A stretch of 9,514 nucleotides of DNA, from contig JACCRL010000454.1 in assembly GCA_013813605.1 (NCBI GenBank), positions 1-9,514 of the forward strand. The letters run 5' to 3'. This stretch comes from Gemmatimonadaceae bacterium (GTDB lineage: Bacteria; Gemmatimonadota; Gemmatimonadetes; Gemmatimonadales; Gemmatimonadaceae). Of this stretch, positions 1-8,291 are shown one piece after another; within the stretch, counting starts at the first letter, position 1, and every line of letters starts with the position of its first letter. The notes below the pieces were generated by a model. That model saw only the letters and a list, made by a program, of their open reading frames with translations, was not told the origin of the DNA and did not search any database. The translations under genes were made by a program, and so were the position numbers.

Positions 1-1475
<1,475 letters not shown>

Positions 1476-1500
1476 CCTTACAACACTCACGGACGAACAA

Positions 1501-2694
1501 ATGACCGCACCAATGGCCGACATTCAGGGCGCCAACATGCCCCCTACTGCTTCCCCGCAGGCCGTCAACCTGAGAGCTCTGCTCGAGGAGATGGTGGCGC
1601 GGAATGCCTCCGACCTCCATATAGTCGCCCTCGAGCGGCCCAAGCTGCGCGTCGATGGCGACATCATCAACTCGGCCACGGACTACGCGCTGACGGCGAA
1701 GGACACCCTGCAGCTGGCGTACTCGGTCCTTACTGAAACGCAGAAAAAACGCTTCGAGCTCGAGGACGAGCTGGACTTCTCATTCGGAATCACGAACCTC
1801 GCCCGGTTCCGTGGCAACTGCTTCAAGCAGCGCGGCTGCGTCTCAATGGTCGTGCGTCAGATTCCCTTCGCGATCAAGACGTTCGAGCAGCTCGGGCTCC
1901 CGGCCACCATCGCCAAGATGGCAGAGAAGCCGCGCGGCCTGGTGCTCGTCACCGGTCCGACGGGCTCCGGAAAATCCACAACCCTGGCGGCAATGATCGA
2001 CAAGATCAACCGCGAGAGAAAGGGACACATCATCACAGTCGAAGATCCGATCGAGTTCATTCATAAGCACCAAGGCTGCATCGTCAATCAGCGCGAGGTC
2101 GGGGCGGACACGAAAACCTTCGCCAACGCGCTCAAGTACGCGCTGCGTGAAGACCCCGACGTGATACTGGTGGGCGAAATGCGCGACCTGGAAACCATCC
2201 AGGCCGCGCTGACGATCGCCGAGACCGGTCACCTCGTCTTCGCGACACTGCATACCAATTCAGCGGCCGAGGCCATCAACCGCATCATCGACGTGTTCCC
2301 CTCGCACCAGCAGTCACAGGTGCGCGCCCAACTCGCCTTCGTGTTGGAGGGAATCATCACGCAGACGCTGGTGCCGAAAGCGCAGGGAAGGGGCCGCGCG
2401 ATGGCGGCCGAGATCCTGGTCGTGACGCCGGCGATCCGCGCGCTCATCCGCGACGACAAGATCCACCAGATCTACTCGTCGATGCAGGCCGGCAAGAAGT
2501 TCGGCATGCAGACGCTGAACGACGCGCTCTACGCCCTATACATGAATCGCGAAGTCACCGCCGACGAGTGCCTGCGCGTGACGAGCGATCCGAACGAGTT
2601 CCAGCGCATGATCGGCCAGTCCGATGGCACCGACGACGGCGGCAAGCAGGCGCCCGCCCGCGGTGCGATGACCGGCTCGGCCGGCAGACGCTAA
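1501..2694 (+). CDS. pilT: Type IV pilus retraction ATPase PilT
   Basis: Hexameric ATPase that drives pilus depolymerisation, used for twitching motility and DNA uptake. The 397 residues carry an N-terminal PAS-like region with ASDLHI at 36-41, Walker A GPTGSGKST 152-160, VEDPIEF 180-186, the PilT-typical VGEMRDLETI 224-233, His box TGHLVFATLHTN 242-253 and the PilT C-terminal signature AIRALIRDDKIHQIYSSMQ 311-329, then GMQTLNDAL. There are no zinc Cys pairs, as expected for PilT. A Gly/Ala-rich tail of about 25 residues after the conserved NEFQRMIGQ looks disordered. The start is uncertain: the ATG at 1501 has no clear Shine-Dalgarno, in-frame ATGs follow at 1513 and 1537, and the last has AGGG at 1526-1529 seven bases upstream. 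The conserved domain begins only near residue 25, so any of these would give a working protein. Confidence 0.96.
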   Translation: MTAPMADIQGANMPPTASPQAVNLRALLEEMVARNASDLHIVALERPKLRVDGDIINSATDYALTAKDTLQLAYSVLTETQKKRFELEDELDFSFGITNLARFRGNCFKQRGCVSMVVRQIPFAIKTFEQLGLPATIAKMAEKPRGLVLVTGPTGSGKSTTLAAMIDKINRERKGHIITVEDPIEFIHKHQGCIVNQREVGADTKTFANALKYALREDPDVILVGEMRDLETIQAALTIAETGHLVFATLHTNSAAEAINRIIDVFPSHQQSQVRAQLAFVLEGIITQTLVPKAQGRGRAMAAEILVVTPAIRALIRDDKIHQIYSSMQAGKKFGMQTLNDALYALYMNREVTADECLRVTSDPNEFQRMIGQSDGTDDGGKQAPARGAMTGSAGRR

Positions 2695-2696
2695 GC

Positions 2697-2701
2697 GGAG
2701 G
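2697..2701 (+). promoter_or_regulatory. Shine-Dalgarno of pilC
   Basis: GGAGG lies 8 nt before the pilC ATG and directly behind the pilT stop codon. It fixes the pilC start and contrasts with the weak ribosome-binding context of pilT, so pilC may be translated more efficiently than pilT from the shared message. Confidence 0.85.
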
Positions 2702-2709
2702 AAATACAA

Positions 2710-3903
2710 ATGCCAACTTTCACTTATACAGCAAGGTCCTTCAACGGAGATCTTCGCACCTCGACGATGGAGGCGGGCTCCCGCGACGACGTAATCTCGC
2801 AGCTGAGGAAGCAGCGTCTCAGCGTCGTGAAGGTCGACCAGGAGACTACCAAGAAGATCGGCCGCGGCGCGATCAAGACGCGCGACGTCGTCATCTTCAC
2901 GCGTCAGTTCTCCACGATGATCAACTCCGGATTGCCGCTGGTTCAGGCGCTGACGATCCTGGCTGAGCAGACCGACAACAAGGCGCTCGCCGAGACCACG
3001 AAGAAGGTGGTGTTCGACGTCGAATCGGGAAACACAGTCGCCGATGCGCTGTCAAAACACCCGCGCGCTTTCACCGATCTCTACGTGAACATGGTCGCCG
3101 CCGGTGAGGCCGGTGGTATTCTCGACACGATTCTCATGCGTCTCGCGACGTTCCTCGAAAAGAACGACGCCCTCGTGAGAAAGGTGAAGGGAGCGATGAT
3201 TTACCCGACGGTCATCATGAGCGTCGCCGGCATCGCGATCATCGTGCTGCTTCTCTTCGTCATCCCGGTGTTCGAGAGCATGTTCGCGTCAGTGGGACTG
3301 CCATTGCCGCTGCCGACACGCATCGTCATCGGCGCGTCACGCTTCCTCAAGTCGTACTGGTGGGTGATCGGTGCGCTTGGCATCGTCCTGACCTTCATGC
3401 TGCGGAAGTACTATGCCTCGCCAAGCGGAAAGCTCGTCATCGACCGGCTGATGCTGAAGATGCCGGTTCTTGGCGACGTGCTGAGAAAGTCGGCCGTGTC
3501 GCGCTTCACGCGAACGCTCGGTACGCTGATCAGCTCGGGCGTCAGCATCCTCGAGGGTCTCGAGATCACCGCCAAGACGGCGGGTAACCGCGTCATCCAG
3601 GACGCGATCATGCAGTCGCGCGCCTCGATCGCCGGCGGTGACACGATCGCGCAACCGCTTCAGAAGTCGAAAGTCTTTCCGCCGATGGTCATCTCGATGA
3701 TTTCGGTCGGCGAGCAGACTGGTGGCCTGGATGAGATGCTATCCAAGATTGCCGACTTCTACGACGAAGAGGTCGATGCGGCGGTCAGTAACCTGCTCTC
3801 GCTCCTCGAGCCGATCATGATCGTGTTCCTCGGCGGCGTCGTCGGTGGCATGGTCGTGGCCATGTACCTGCCGATCTTCGACATGATCAACGCGGTTCAG
3901 TAA
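2710..3903 (+). CDS. pilC: Type IV pilus inner-membrane platform protein PilC
   Basis: Polytopic membrane protein of the GspF/PilC family that couples the PilB and PilT motors to pilin insertion and removal. The 397 residues match the usual length of about 400. It begins with the typical PTFTYTARSFNGD segment and has two T2SSF domains, one starting near FTRQFSTMINSGLPLVQAL (63-81) and one near FTRTLGTLISSGVSILEGL (266-284). Hydrophobic segments at about 166-190, 215-231 and 367-387 fit the three-helix topology of the family. VAAGEAGG (129-136) and SVGEQTGGLDEML (332-344) are the repeated family motifs. It is the last gene of the pil cluster here, with 15 nt between it and pilT and a terminator 24 nt downstream. 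Type II secretion GspF is the alternative and is disfavoured by the pilT neighbour. Confidence 0.96.
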   Translation: MPTFTYTARSFNGDLRTSTMEAGSRDDVISQLRKQRLSVVKVDQETTKKIGRGAIKTRDVVIFTRQFSTMINSGLPLVQALTILAEQTDNKALAETTKKVVFDVESGNTVADALSKHPRAFTDLYVNMVAAGEAGGILDTILMRLATFLEKNDALVRKVKGAMIYPTVIMSVAGIAIIVLLLFVIPVFESMFASVGLPLPLPTRIVIGASRFLKSYWWVIGALGIVLTFMLRKYYASPSGKLVIDRLMLKMPVLGDVLRKSAVSRFTRTLGTLISSGVSILEGLEITAKTAGNRVIQDAIMQSRASIAGGDTIAQPLQKSKVFPPMVISMISVGEQTGGLDEMLSKIADFYDEEVDAAVSNLLSLLEPIMIVFLGGVVGGMVVAMYLPIFDMINAVQ

Positions 3904-3926
3904 GCCCCAGGGCACCTTGATGGGAG

Positions 3927-3957
3927 ACGGCCAGTCCAGTTGGACTGGCCGTTTTTT
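3927..3957 (+). terminator. Intrinsic terminator of the pil operon
   Basis: A perfect 11-bp stem (ACGGCCAGTCC pairing with GGACTGGCCGT) closes on an AGTT tetraloop and runs into six T residues at 3952-3957, the first of which also pairs in the stem. It starts 24 nt after the pilC stop. On the minus strand the same stem is not followed by a T run, so it should terminate the pil operon but not obviously the convergent minus-strand transcript. Confidence 0.93.
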
Positions 3958-3970
3958 CAATCTGCCGTTC

Positions 3971-5242
3971 TCAGGGAGAACCACCGGCACCGCCAATCCC
4001 CGCCCCGGTAGTGCACGCCCTTTCATCTGCCGCGCGGCCTGACCTGCAGGCCTGCTTGCGGGCCGCCGTCGCGCCGAAGAACGTCGAGATCTGCATGCCG
4101 AGACCATTCCAGCAGCGCCCGCGCGATTCGCCGCCCGGCAGCGACCCGCAGAAGGAAATGCCCCGCGGAAGCTCCGCAGGTCCGTACGCGAGTTGCCGCG
4201 CCGCTCCCTGGTAGCAGTAGCCGATCCCGGCTGCGGAAGACTTGTCGCACCGCATGTGAATTCCCGGGAAATCGGTCGCCGCCGCGCCGCCCGCGGCGTT
4301 GCGTCCGAGGCCGGCGTAGCAGGAGCGGACCAGCGCCAACTCACCGGCATCGTCGCATACCCTGGCTGCTCGCGCATAATCATGCTTGACGGCCGGCAGG
4401 ATGAGATCGGCCTGCAAGTCATAGCATGCGAAGCGGTACTTCGCGCTTGTCGCGCTGCACGGGAAGTGCAGGTCATCGGCCCTGAAAAGTGTCACGCCGG
4501 CCCTGGGCTCGGCGTGCTTGTGCAAGCCGTGCGTCGGGTCTCCAAGCGAGCGGACTCTCGCCATCGCGTTGTATTCCATGAACACACCGCCGTAGCAACT
4601 CTGTTTCTCCCATGCAGCGGTGAGCCGGTCGCAGCCTTCGAGCGCGGGCTGGGGCTCGTAACGGTGATACATCATGAGGCCGTGACCCGTGCCGTGCAGG
4701 CAATCGAACAGCCGGAACAGCGCCGGCGCGCCGCGGAAGTCGGCGCAGGGAGCGCGTAGCACCGCGTCGGTGATCGCACTCCCCGAATGCCCGTCGAAAT
4801 AGCGCTGAAGAATCCCGTGTGCGCACCCAGCCTGATAGCGCTCGTCGCACTGCGCGATGAGCGGCGACACGGTCGCCTGGGTCGACCTGACGGCGTAGCC
4901 GAGTGCGTGCGCGAGCGGGTGGCCGAAGGAAGCGAGAGAGCGATCACGGCTGACGATCAGGTCGAGCGTGCTGAGGGCGAGCGCGATGTTCCCGCGCGCG
5001 GACACGGAGCTGAGTCCCTCGCCGAGGCAGCGCGTGTATGCGTCAACCGAGACCTTTGTCCTCGGCTTGCACACGCGGGCCAGCGAGTCTCCGACGACAA
5101 GAGAATCGGACTTCAAGCGGGTGGGGACGACCGGCGCGCTCGCACCCGTTTCAGGAGCGCCGGAGGAATGTCCCTCGTGCTGCGCCAGCGCGGCGACCGG
5201 GAACGACAGCAGGAAGCAGAGAAAGATCCGGGCAGTTTGCAT
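3971..5242 (-). CDS. Secreted Cys-rich repeat protein of unknown function
   Basis: I do not recognise a named family. The ATG at 5242 gives 423 residues with a clean Sec signal peptide (MQTARIFLCFLLSFPVAALA, AxA-type cut before Q21); an in-frame GTG at 5278 would add 12 polar residues in front and is less likely. The mature part starts with QHEGH and holds 18 cysteines. Sixteen of them form eight successive pairs: 132/140, 166/181, 204/216, 262/273, 296/308, 332/343, 365/377 and 399/410. The second Cys is usually followed by an aromatic, His or Ala residue and often Gly two places on (CAHG, CLHGTGHG, CYGG, CYAGLG, CYQG, CWNGLG). In the last part the period is about 33-35 residues. His residues cluster in FGHPLAHALG (107-115) and CLHGTGHG (181-188). 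Inference: an envelope protein of disulfide-stapled helical repeats, possibly metal- or haem-binding. It lies 63 nt downstream of the methyltransferase gene. That it is a real gene is well supported; its function is open. Confidence 0.88.
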   Translation of the reverse strand: MQTARIFLCFLLSFPVAALAQHEGHSSGAPETGASAPVVPTRLKSDSLVVGDSLARVCKPRTKVSVDAYTRCLGEGLSSVSARGNIALALSTLDLIVSRDRSLASFGHPLAHALGYAVRSTQATVSPLIAQCDERYQAGCAHGILQRYFDGHSGSAITDAVLRAPCADFRGAPALFRLFDCLHGTGHGLMMYHRYEPQPALEGCDRLTAAWEKQSCYGGVFMEYNAMARVRSLGDPTHGLHKHAEPRAGVTLFRADDLHFPCSATSAKYRFACYDLQADLILPAVKHDYARAARVCDDAGELALVRSCYAGLGRNAAGGAAATDFPGIHMRCDKSSAAGIGYCYQGAARQLAYGPAELPRGISFCGSLPGGESRGRCWNGLGMQISTFFGATAARKQACRSGRAADERACTTGAGIGGAGGSP

Positions 5243-5266
5243 TGGCGGGTGATTGCGGGTTACGGA

Positions 5267-5295
5267 ATGATTGCGCACTGCACCAGATCGTTCAA
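5267..5295 (-). promoter_or_regulatory. Possible sigma70-like promoter of the Cys-rich gene
   Basis: On the minus strand TTGAAC (5295-5290) is separated by exactly 17 bp from AATCAT (5272-5267), each matching 4 of 6 consensus bases. Transcription would begin near 5260, about 18 nt before the ATG at 5242 and downstream of the alternative GTG at 5278, which supports the ATG start. Such matches arise easily by chance, so this is only a candidate. Confidence 0.3.
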
Positions 5296-5305
5296 CCGCG
5301 GCCAG

Positions 5306-6067
5306 TCAGTCCGCGGTGTATCCCGCCCGCAGGTAGAGCGGCCACCGCACCGGGCGGCTATTCTGCCCGTCACCCCAATCACGCGCCAGATCGGCTTCGA
5401 CTTCCACGACCGGATCAGTGCCGTGTGCGGCGACGTACTCCGCCGTTGCAGACCAGGTGCGCAGATAGCCGATCAGCTCGGCGAGCGTCCATCGTCTCTC
5501 GAACGTAAACGGCGGACGCGTCACTTCCACGAACGGGAAGGGGATCGTCTGGTATCTGTCGAGGAGAATCTGGCGCTCTGCCCGCCAGTACGACTCGAGC
5601 TTCCCGCGAGTGAAGGTGTGCAGCGTGCGTTGAAGCGCGGGCGTGTCGAGGAGCGGATCACCATATCCCCACACCGCGATAACTCCTCCAGGCACCAGCA
5701 CACGCTGCGCTTCGGCGTAAAACTGGTCGATGTCGAACCAGTGCAATGCCTGCGCGACGGTGACGAGGTCGACTGACGAATCCTCAAGGCCGCTGGCATC
5801 CGCTGACGCTTCCCGGTATTCGATGCGCGGATGCCTTCGGGCGTGGACGAGCTGTTCGGAGCTGAGGTCGGTGGCGATGACGCGTCCGAAATGCTCCACG
5901 AGTCCGACGGCGGCCTGCCCGTTGCCCGTTGCGCAGTCCCATGCGGCGCGCCGGTGGCGTACGAGAGAGACGACGTATGAGAACAGCGAGTCGGGATAGT
6001 CGGGCCGGTGCACCGCGTAGAGCGCGGCGCGGCTCGAGAAGTGATCCTTGAACGTCAGCGATGTCAC
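5306..6067 (-). CDS. Class I SAM-dependent methyltransferase
   Basis: A 253-residue Rossmann-fold methyltransferase of the Methyltransf_11/UbiE-like group. The N-terminus TFKDHFSSRAALYAVHRPDYP (5-25) is typical of a subgroup recalling the yeast Tmt1/Crg1 type. Motif I is WDCATGNGQAA (43-53), with Ala and Asn varying the usual Gly-rich loop. The acidic residue ending strand 2 is D67 in IATDLSSEQL, motif II is VDLVTVAQALHWFD (99-112) and motif III is RVLVPGGVIAVWGYG (122-136). Substrate cannot be read from the sequence; small carboxylates are a possibility by resemblance only. The chosen start is a GTG at 6067, just before the conserved TFKDHF. No ATG lies closer in frame, and a weak GGGGA sits 13 nt upstream. 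Extending the frame further would overlap the upstream gene. It lies 28 nt behind that gene and is probably cotranscribed with it. Confidence 0.9.
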   Translation of the reverse strand: MTSLTFKDHFSSRAALYAVHRPDYPDSLFSYVVSLVRHRRAAWDCATGNGQAAVGLVEHFGRVIATDLSSEQLVHARRHPRIEYREASADASGLEDSSVDLVTVAQALHWFDIDQFYAEAQRVLVPGGVIAVWGYGDPLLDTPALQRTLHTFTRGKLESYWRAERQILLDRYQTIPFPFVEVTRPPFTFERRWTLAELIGYLRTWSATAEYVAAHGTDPVVEVEADLARDWGDGQNSRPVRWPLYLRAGYTAD

Positions 6068-6095
6068 CGGTGTTGGCGCATCCCCGAGCCGTGCT

Positions 6096-6437
6096 TCAGT
6101 CGCAGACGAGCTCGCGGTTGAGCGCAGTCGCAACATACACGATGTCGATGTTGCGCAGGAACTCGTGCAATGGCGGAGGAGCGCGAAACGCCATGCGGCC
6201 GGTGCCATCGTCCCAGACGGCGACGGCCGTTCCCGCCATCCCTGAGGCCGCCGCGCACCGCTGGAACGCCTCGATCGTTCGCGCCTGCTCCGCCGCAGGT
6301 CTCAAGCCGAAGGATGAGTCGACGGGGACTATTATCACGTCCTGGCCGGCGTGCGTGACACACGCGACCTGGTGGCTGGGCGTCGCGCGGTCCAGGTCTA
6401 TCCGTCCCGTTCCGTCAATCGACGATAAATTCCGCAT
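6096..6437 (-). CDS. Conserved-looking small protein of unknown function (113 aa)
   Basis: Likely first gene of the minus-strand group. No signal peptide or membrane segment is seen, so it is probably cytoplasmic. From about residue 31 the protein reads as a compact alpha/beta domain: GQDVIIVPVDSSFG (31-44), a helix QARTIEAFQRCAAASG (51-66), GTAVAVWDDGTGRMAFRAP (69-87) and a C-terminal HEFLRNIDIVYVATALNREL (91-110). From memory, short proteins with a VPVDSSF-like strand, a VWD-GGGRMAF-like segment and a final FLR-I-NLNR-like helix occur as hypothetical proteins in other bacteria, so I take it as a real gene with no assigned role. The first 30 residues look less conserved. The start is supported by GGAGG 9 nt upstream. 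The methyltransferase gene follows after 28 nt. Confidence 0.8.
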   Translation of the reverse strand: MRNLSSIDGTGRIDLDRATPSHQVACVTHAGQDVIIVPVDSSFGLRPAAEQARTIEAFQRCAAASGMAGTAVAVWDDGTGRMAFRAPPPLHEFLRNIDIVYVATALNRELVCD

Positions 6438-6446
6438 CCTTTTCTG

Positions 6447-6451
6447 CCTCC
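6447..6451 (-). promoter_or_regulatory. Shine-Dalgarno of the 113-aa protein gene
   Basis: On the minus strand GGAGG stands 9 nt before the ATG at 6437. A consensus site at normal spacing is good evidence that this short reading frame is translated. The stem of the inverted repeat at 6454-6471 begins only two bases upstream of it. Confidence 0.75.
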
Positions 6452-6453
6452 AT

Positions 6454-6471
6454 CGATGCCGCTTGGCATCG
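6454..6471. repeat. Perfect 7-bp inverted repeat with tetraloop
   Basis: CGATGCC and GGCATCG pair perfectly around the loop GCTT. In the minus-strand leader this hairpin would stand directly upstream of the GGAGG of the 113-aa protein gene. It may be an RNA structure near the ribosome-binding site or half of a protein-binding region together with the larger palindrome next to it. There is no T run, so it is not a terminator. Confidence 0.6.
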
Positions 6472-6475
6472 TCCG

Positions 6476-6513
6476 TTGACGTTCGGGCCAGAAAGACTTC
6501 TGGTCAACGTCAA
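6476..6513. repeat. Bulged 16-bp inverted repeat in divergent intergenic region
   Basis: Outer arms TTGACGTT (6476-6483) and AACGTCAA (6506-6513) match perfectly. Inner arms GGCCAGAA (6486-6493) and TTCTGGTC (6498-6505) match with one G-T wobble. The loop is AGAC, and CG at 6484-6485 is a two-base bulge on the left. It lies 38 nt from the minus-strand start codon and 84 nt from the plus-strand start codon, where an operator controlling both directions or a structured leader would be expected. No trustworthy -35/-10 pair was found around it. The DNA on its right (6514-6545) is more AT-rich than the rest of the window and may hold the promoters. Confidence 0.65.
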
Positions 6514-6597
6514 TTCCTTATCTGCAAACTGTCGATTTTCTATCAGCACATACGGCAAGGCCTTCCAGACGCTGACAACTGCGGTACTTTCTCCGCC

Positions 6598-8229
6598 ATG
6601 AGAGCTGAGAGGGCGCTTTTTCTCTGTTTCGCCCTTGCCGCCTGCGGCGAGAAAGACGCGCCGGAAAACGTGCGCGAAATCGGCGGAACGCTCGTCATTT
6701 CCACTACGGCGGAGCCTAACTCTTTGTTTCCGCCAGCAGTTAATGGCGTGCAGGGCCGGCAGATCAGCGAGCAGATCTACGATTATCTGGCCGACGTCGG
6801 GCCAGGTCTCAACACGATCGGTGACGACGGTTTTCGCCCACTGCTCGCGCAGTCCTGGACATGGTCCGCCGACTCGCTGGCGATCTCGTTCAAGCTGAAT
6901 CCGGCCGCGCGGTGGCACGACGGCGCCAGGGTGACCGCCGCGGATGTTCGCTTCACGCACCAGCTCTACCGAAATCCCGCCCTCGCGTCACCGATGCGCG
7001 GACAGCTCTCCAACATCGACTCGGTCACCACGCCCGACTCCCTCACGATCGTATTCTGGTTTCATGCACGCTCGGCGCAACAGTTTCTGAACGCGGCAGC
7101 GCAGCTTCCAATCCTTCCCGCGCACATCGTCGGCAGCACGCCCGCGGATTTGCTGCGCAGCCAGCCGCCGCCGCCCGTCGGGAGCGGAAGATTCCGTTTC
7201 GTGCGATGGGAGAAGGGTCAGAGCGTCGAGCTCGCCGCCGACTCCGCCAATTATCGCGGGCGCCCAAAACTCGACCGGGTGATATGGAGCACCGCTCCCG
7301 ACTTTACCGCGGCATCCCTCCGATTCTTTGGCGGCGCGGCAGATCTTTTCGAGCCGCTCCGCCCGGAGAGCCTGACCGAGCTGCGGCGGCACCCCGATCT
7401 TCGCGCCGTCATGCTCCCCGCAACCGGCGTCGTTTTCCTCCAGTTCAACTTGCGCGATGCGGCGGGCCGCCCGCGGCCGCACCCGCTCTTCGGCGATCGT
7501 GCGCTTCGACGCGCGCTGTCGATGGCGGTTGACAGATCTGCTCTCGTACGGAGCCTGTTCGACTCTCTCGCCGTAGTGTCCATCGGGCCTGTCGTTCGGG
7601 CTTTTCCGACGACGGACACCACCATCACTCAGATTCCTTTCGACTCGGCACGGGCTTCCGCCGCGCTCGACTCACTCGGGTGGAGGGCGCGCAACAGCGA
7701 TGGATACCGGATGCGCAATGGTCGCGAGCTCGCCTTCACGGTCCTGGTTCCGGTCTCAAGCATGAGCAGGACGCGGATGGCCGTTCTGCTTCAGGATCAG
7801 CTGCGGCGGGCCGGCATCAGGGCAACCATCGAGCAGATGGACTACGCTGCCTTCACCTCGCGCCTGGGCTCGCGCAGGTTCGACGCCGCGCTGGGCGCGC
7901 TGCAGTTCGGGTCAAGCCCGGACGGAACACGGGGTGCATGGAGCACGGAAAGCTCGCGGGCGCGCACGGGAATGAACTATGGATCGTATGAAAGCCGGGC
8001 GTTCGACGCGGCGCTCGACACTGCCATTTCGGCTCGGGATCTGGCTACCGCGCGCCGTTACTATACGCTGGCATATCGGGTCATTCTATCGGACGCACCA
8101 GCGGTCTGGTTGTACGAACCAAAGACGGTCATCGGAGTTCACAATCGGTTTCGCACGGGGGCGATGCGGGCCGACGCGTGGTGGACCGATCTTGGCAGCT
8201 GGGAGATTTCCCCAGGAATTACGCATTGA
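6598..8229 (+). CDS. Oligopeptide/dipeptide-type ABC transporter solute-binding lipoprotein
   Basis: Extracytoplasmic binding protein of the SBP_bac_5 (DppA/OppA/NikA-like) family, 543 residues, the usual size. MRAERALFLCFALAAC is a short lipoprotein signal peptide with lipobox L13-A14-A15-C16, so the mature protein should be membrane-anchored. Family signatures are LAQSWTWSADSLAISFKL (83-100) leading into ARWHDGARVTAADVRFT (104-120), GSGRFRFVRWEKGQ (195-208), NYRGRPKLDRV (218-228) and DRALRRALSMAVDRSALV (300-317). Ligand cannot be told from the sequence: peptides are most common, but nickel, sugars and other solutes occur in the family. No permease or ATPase gene lies beside it, so it may work with a transporter encoded elsewhere. 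The frame stays open upstream to 6061, but that part runs antisense to the 113-aa gene, and the lipoprotein signal fixes the start at 6598. No Shine-Dalgarno is visible. Confidence 0.93.
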   Translation: MRAERALFLCFALAACGEKDAPENVREIGGTLVISTTAEPNSLFPPAVNGVQGRQISEQIYDYLADVGPGLNTIGDDGFRPLLAQSWTWSADSLAISFKLNPAARWHDGARVTAADVRFTHQLYRNPALASPMRGQLSNIDSVTTPDSLTIVFWFHARSAQQFLNAAAQLPILPAHIVGSTPADLLRSQPPPPVGSGRFRFVRWEKGQSVELAADSANYRGRPKLDRVIWSTAPDFTAASLRFFGGAADLFEPLRPESLTELRRHPDLRAVMLPATGVVFLQFNLRDAAGRPRPHPLFGDRALRRALSMAVDRSALVRSLFDSLAVVSIGPVVRAFPTTDTTITQIPFDSARASAALDSLGWRARNSDGYRMRNGRELAFTVLVPVSSMSRTRMAVLLQDQLRRAGIRATIEQMDYAAFTSRLGSRRFDAALGALQFGSSPDGTRGAWSTESSRARTGMNYGSYESRAFDAALDTAISARDLATARRYYTLAYRVILSDAPAVWLYEPKTVIGVHNRFRTGAMRADAWWTDLGSWEISPGITH

Positions 8230-8253
8230 ACGGGACAGACGAGCGCTCCGGCG

Positions 8254-8277
8254 TTAACCCCCTGTGGGTGGGGTTAA
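8254..8277. repeat. Perfect 8-bp inverted repeat downstream of the binding-protein gene
   Basis: TTAACCCC and GGGGTTAA pair perfectly around an 8-nt loop (CTGTGGGT), 24 nt after the stop codon of the solute-binding protein. Only GCTTTCG follows, so it lacks a proper T run and would be a weak intrinsic terminator at best. It could equally be an operator or leader element for the downstream TPR gene. Confidence 0.55.
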
Positions 8278-8291
8278 GCTTTCGTGGTGAT

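Noticed and set aside
3739..4476. 245-codon minus-strand frame across the pilC end and the terminator
   Set aside because: It reads through the intrinsic terminator region and overlaps both convergent genes, and its translation is low-complexity Arg/Ala/Ser.
4787..5776. Long plus-strand open frame (329 codons) opposite the Cys-rich and methyltransferase genes
   Set aside because: It crosses two well-supported minus-strand genes, its translation is Arg-rich without domains, and such antisense frames are usual in GC-rich DNA.
6476..6504. TTGACG at 6476 as a -35 element for the binding-protein gene
   Set aside because: The hexamer 17 bp downstream (TCTGGT) does not resemble a -10 element, and the TTGACG is better explained as an arm of the palindrome.
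6061..6597. In-frame upstream extension of the solute-binding protein
   Set aside because: It runs antisense to the 113-aa gene and would bury the lipoprotein signal peptide at residue 180.
6861..7532. 223-codon plus-strand frame inside the binding-protein gene
   Set aside because: Out-of-frame shadow of a gene with clear SBP_bac_5 motifs.
8254..8277. Calling the inverted repeat a strong intrinsic terminator
   Set aside because: Only three T residues follow after GC, and half of the stem is A-T pairs.
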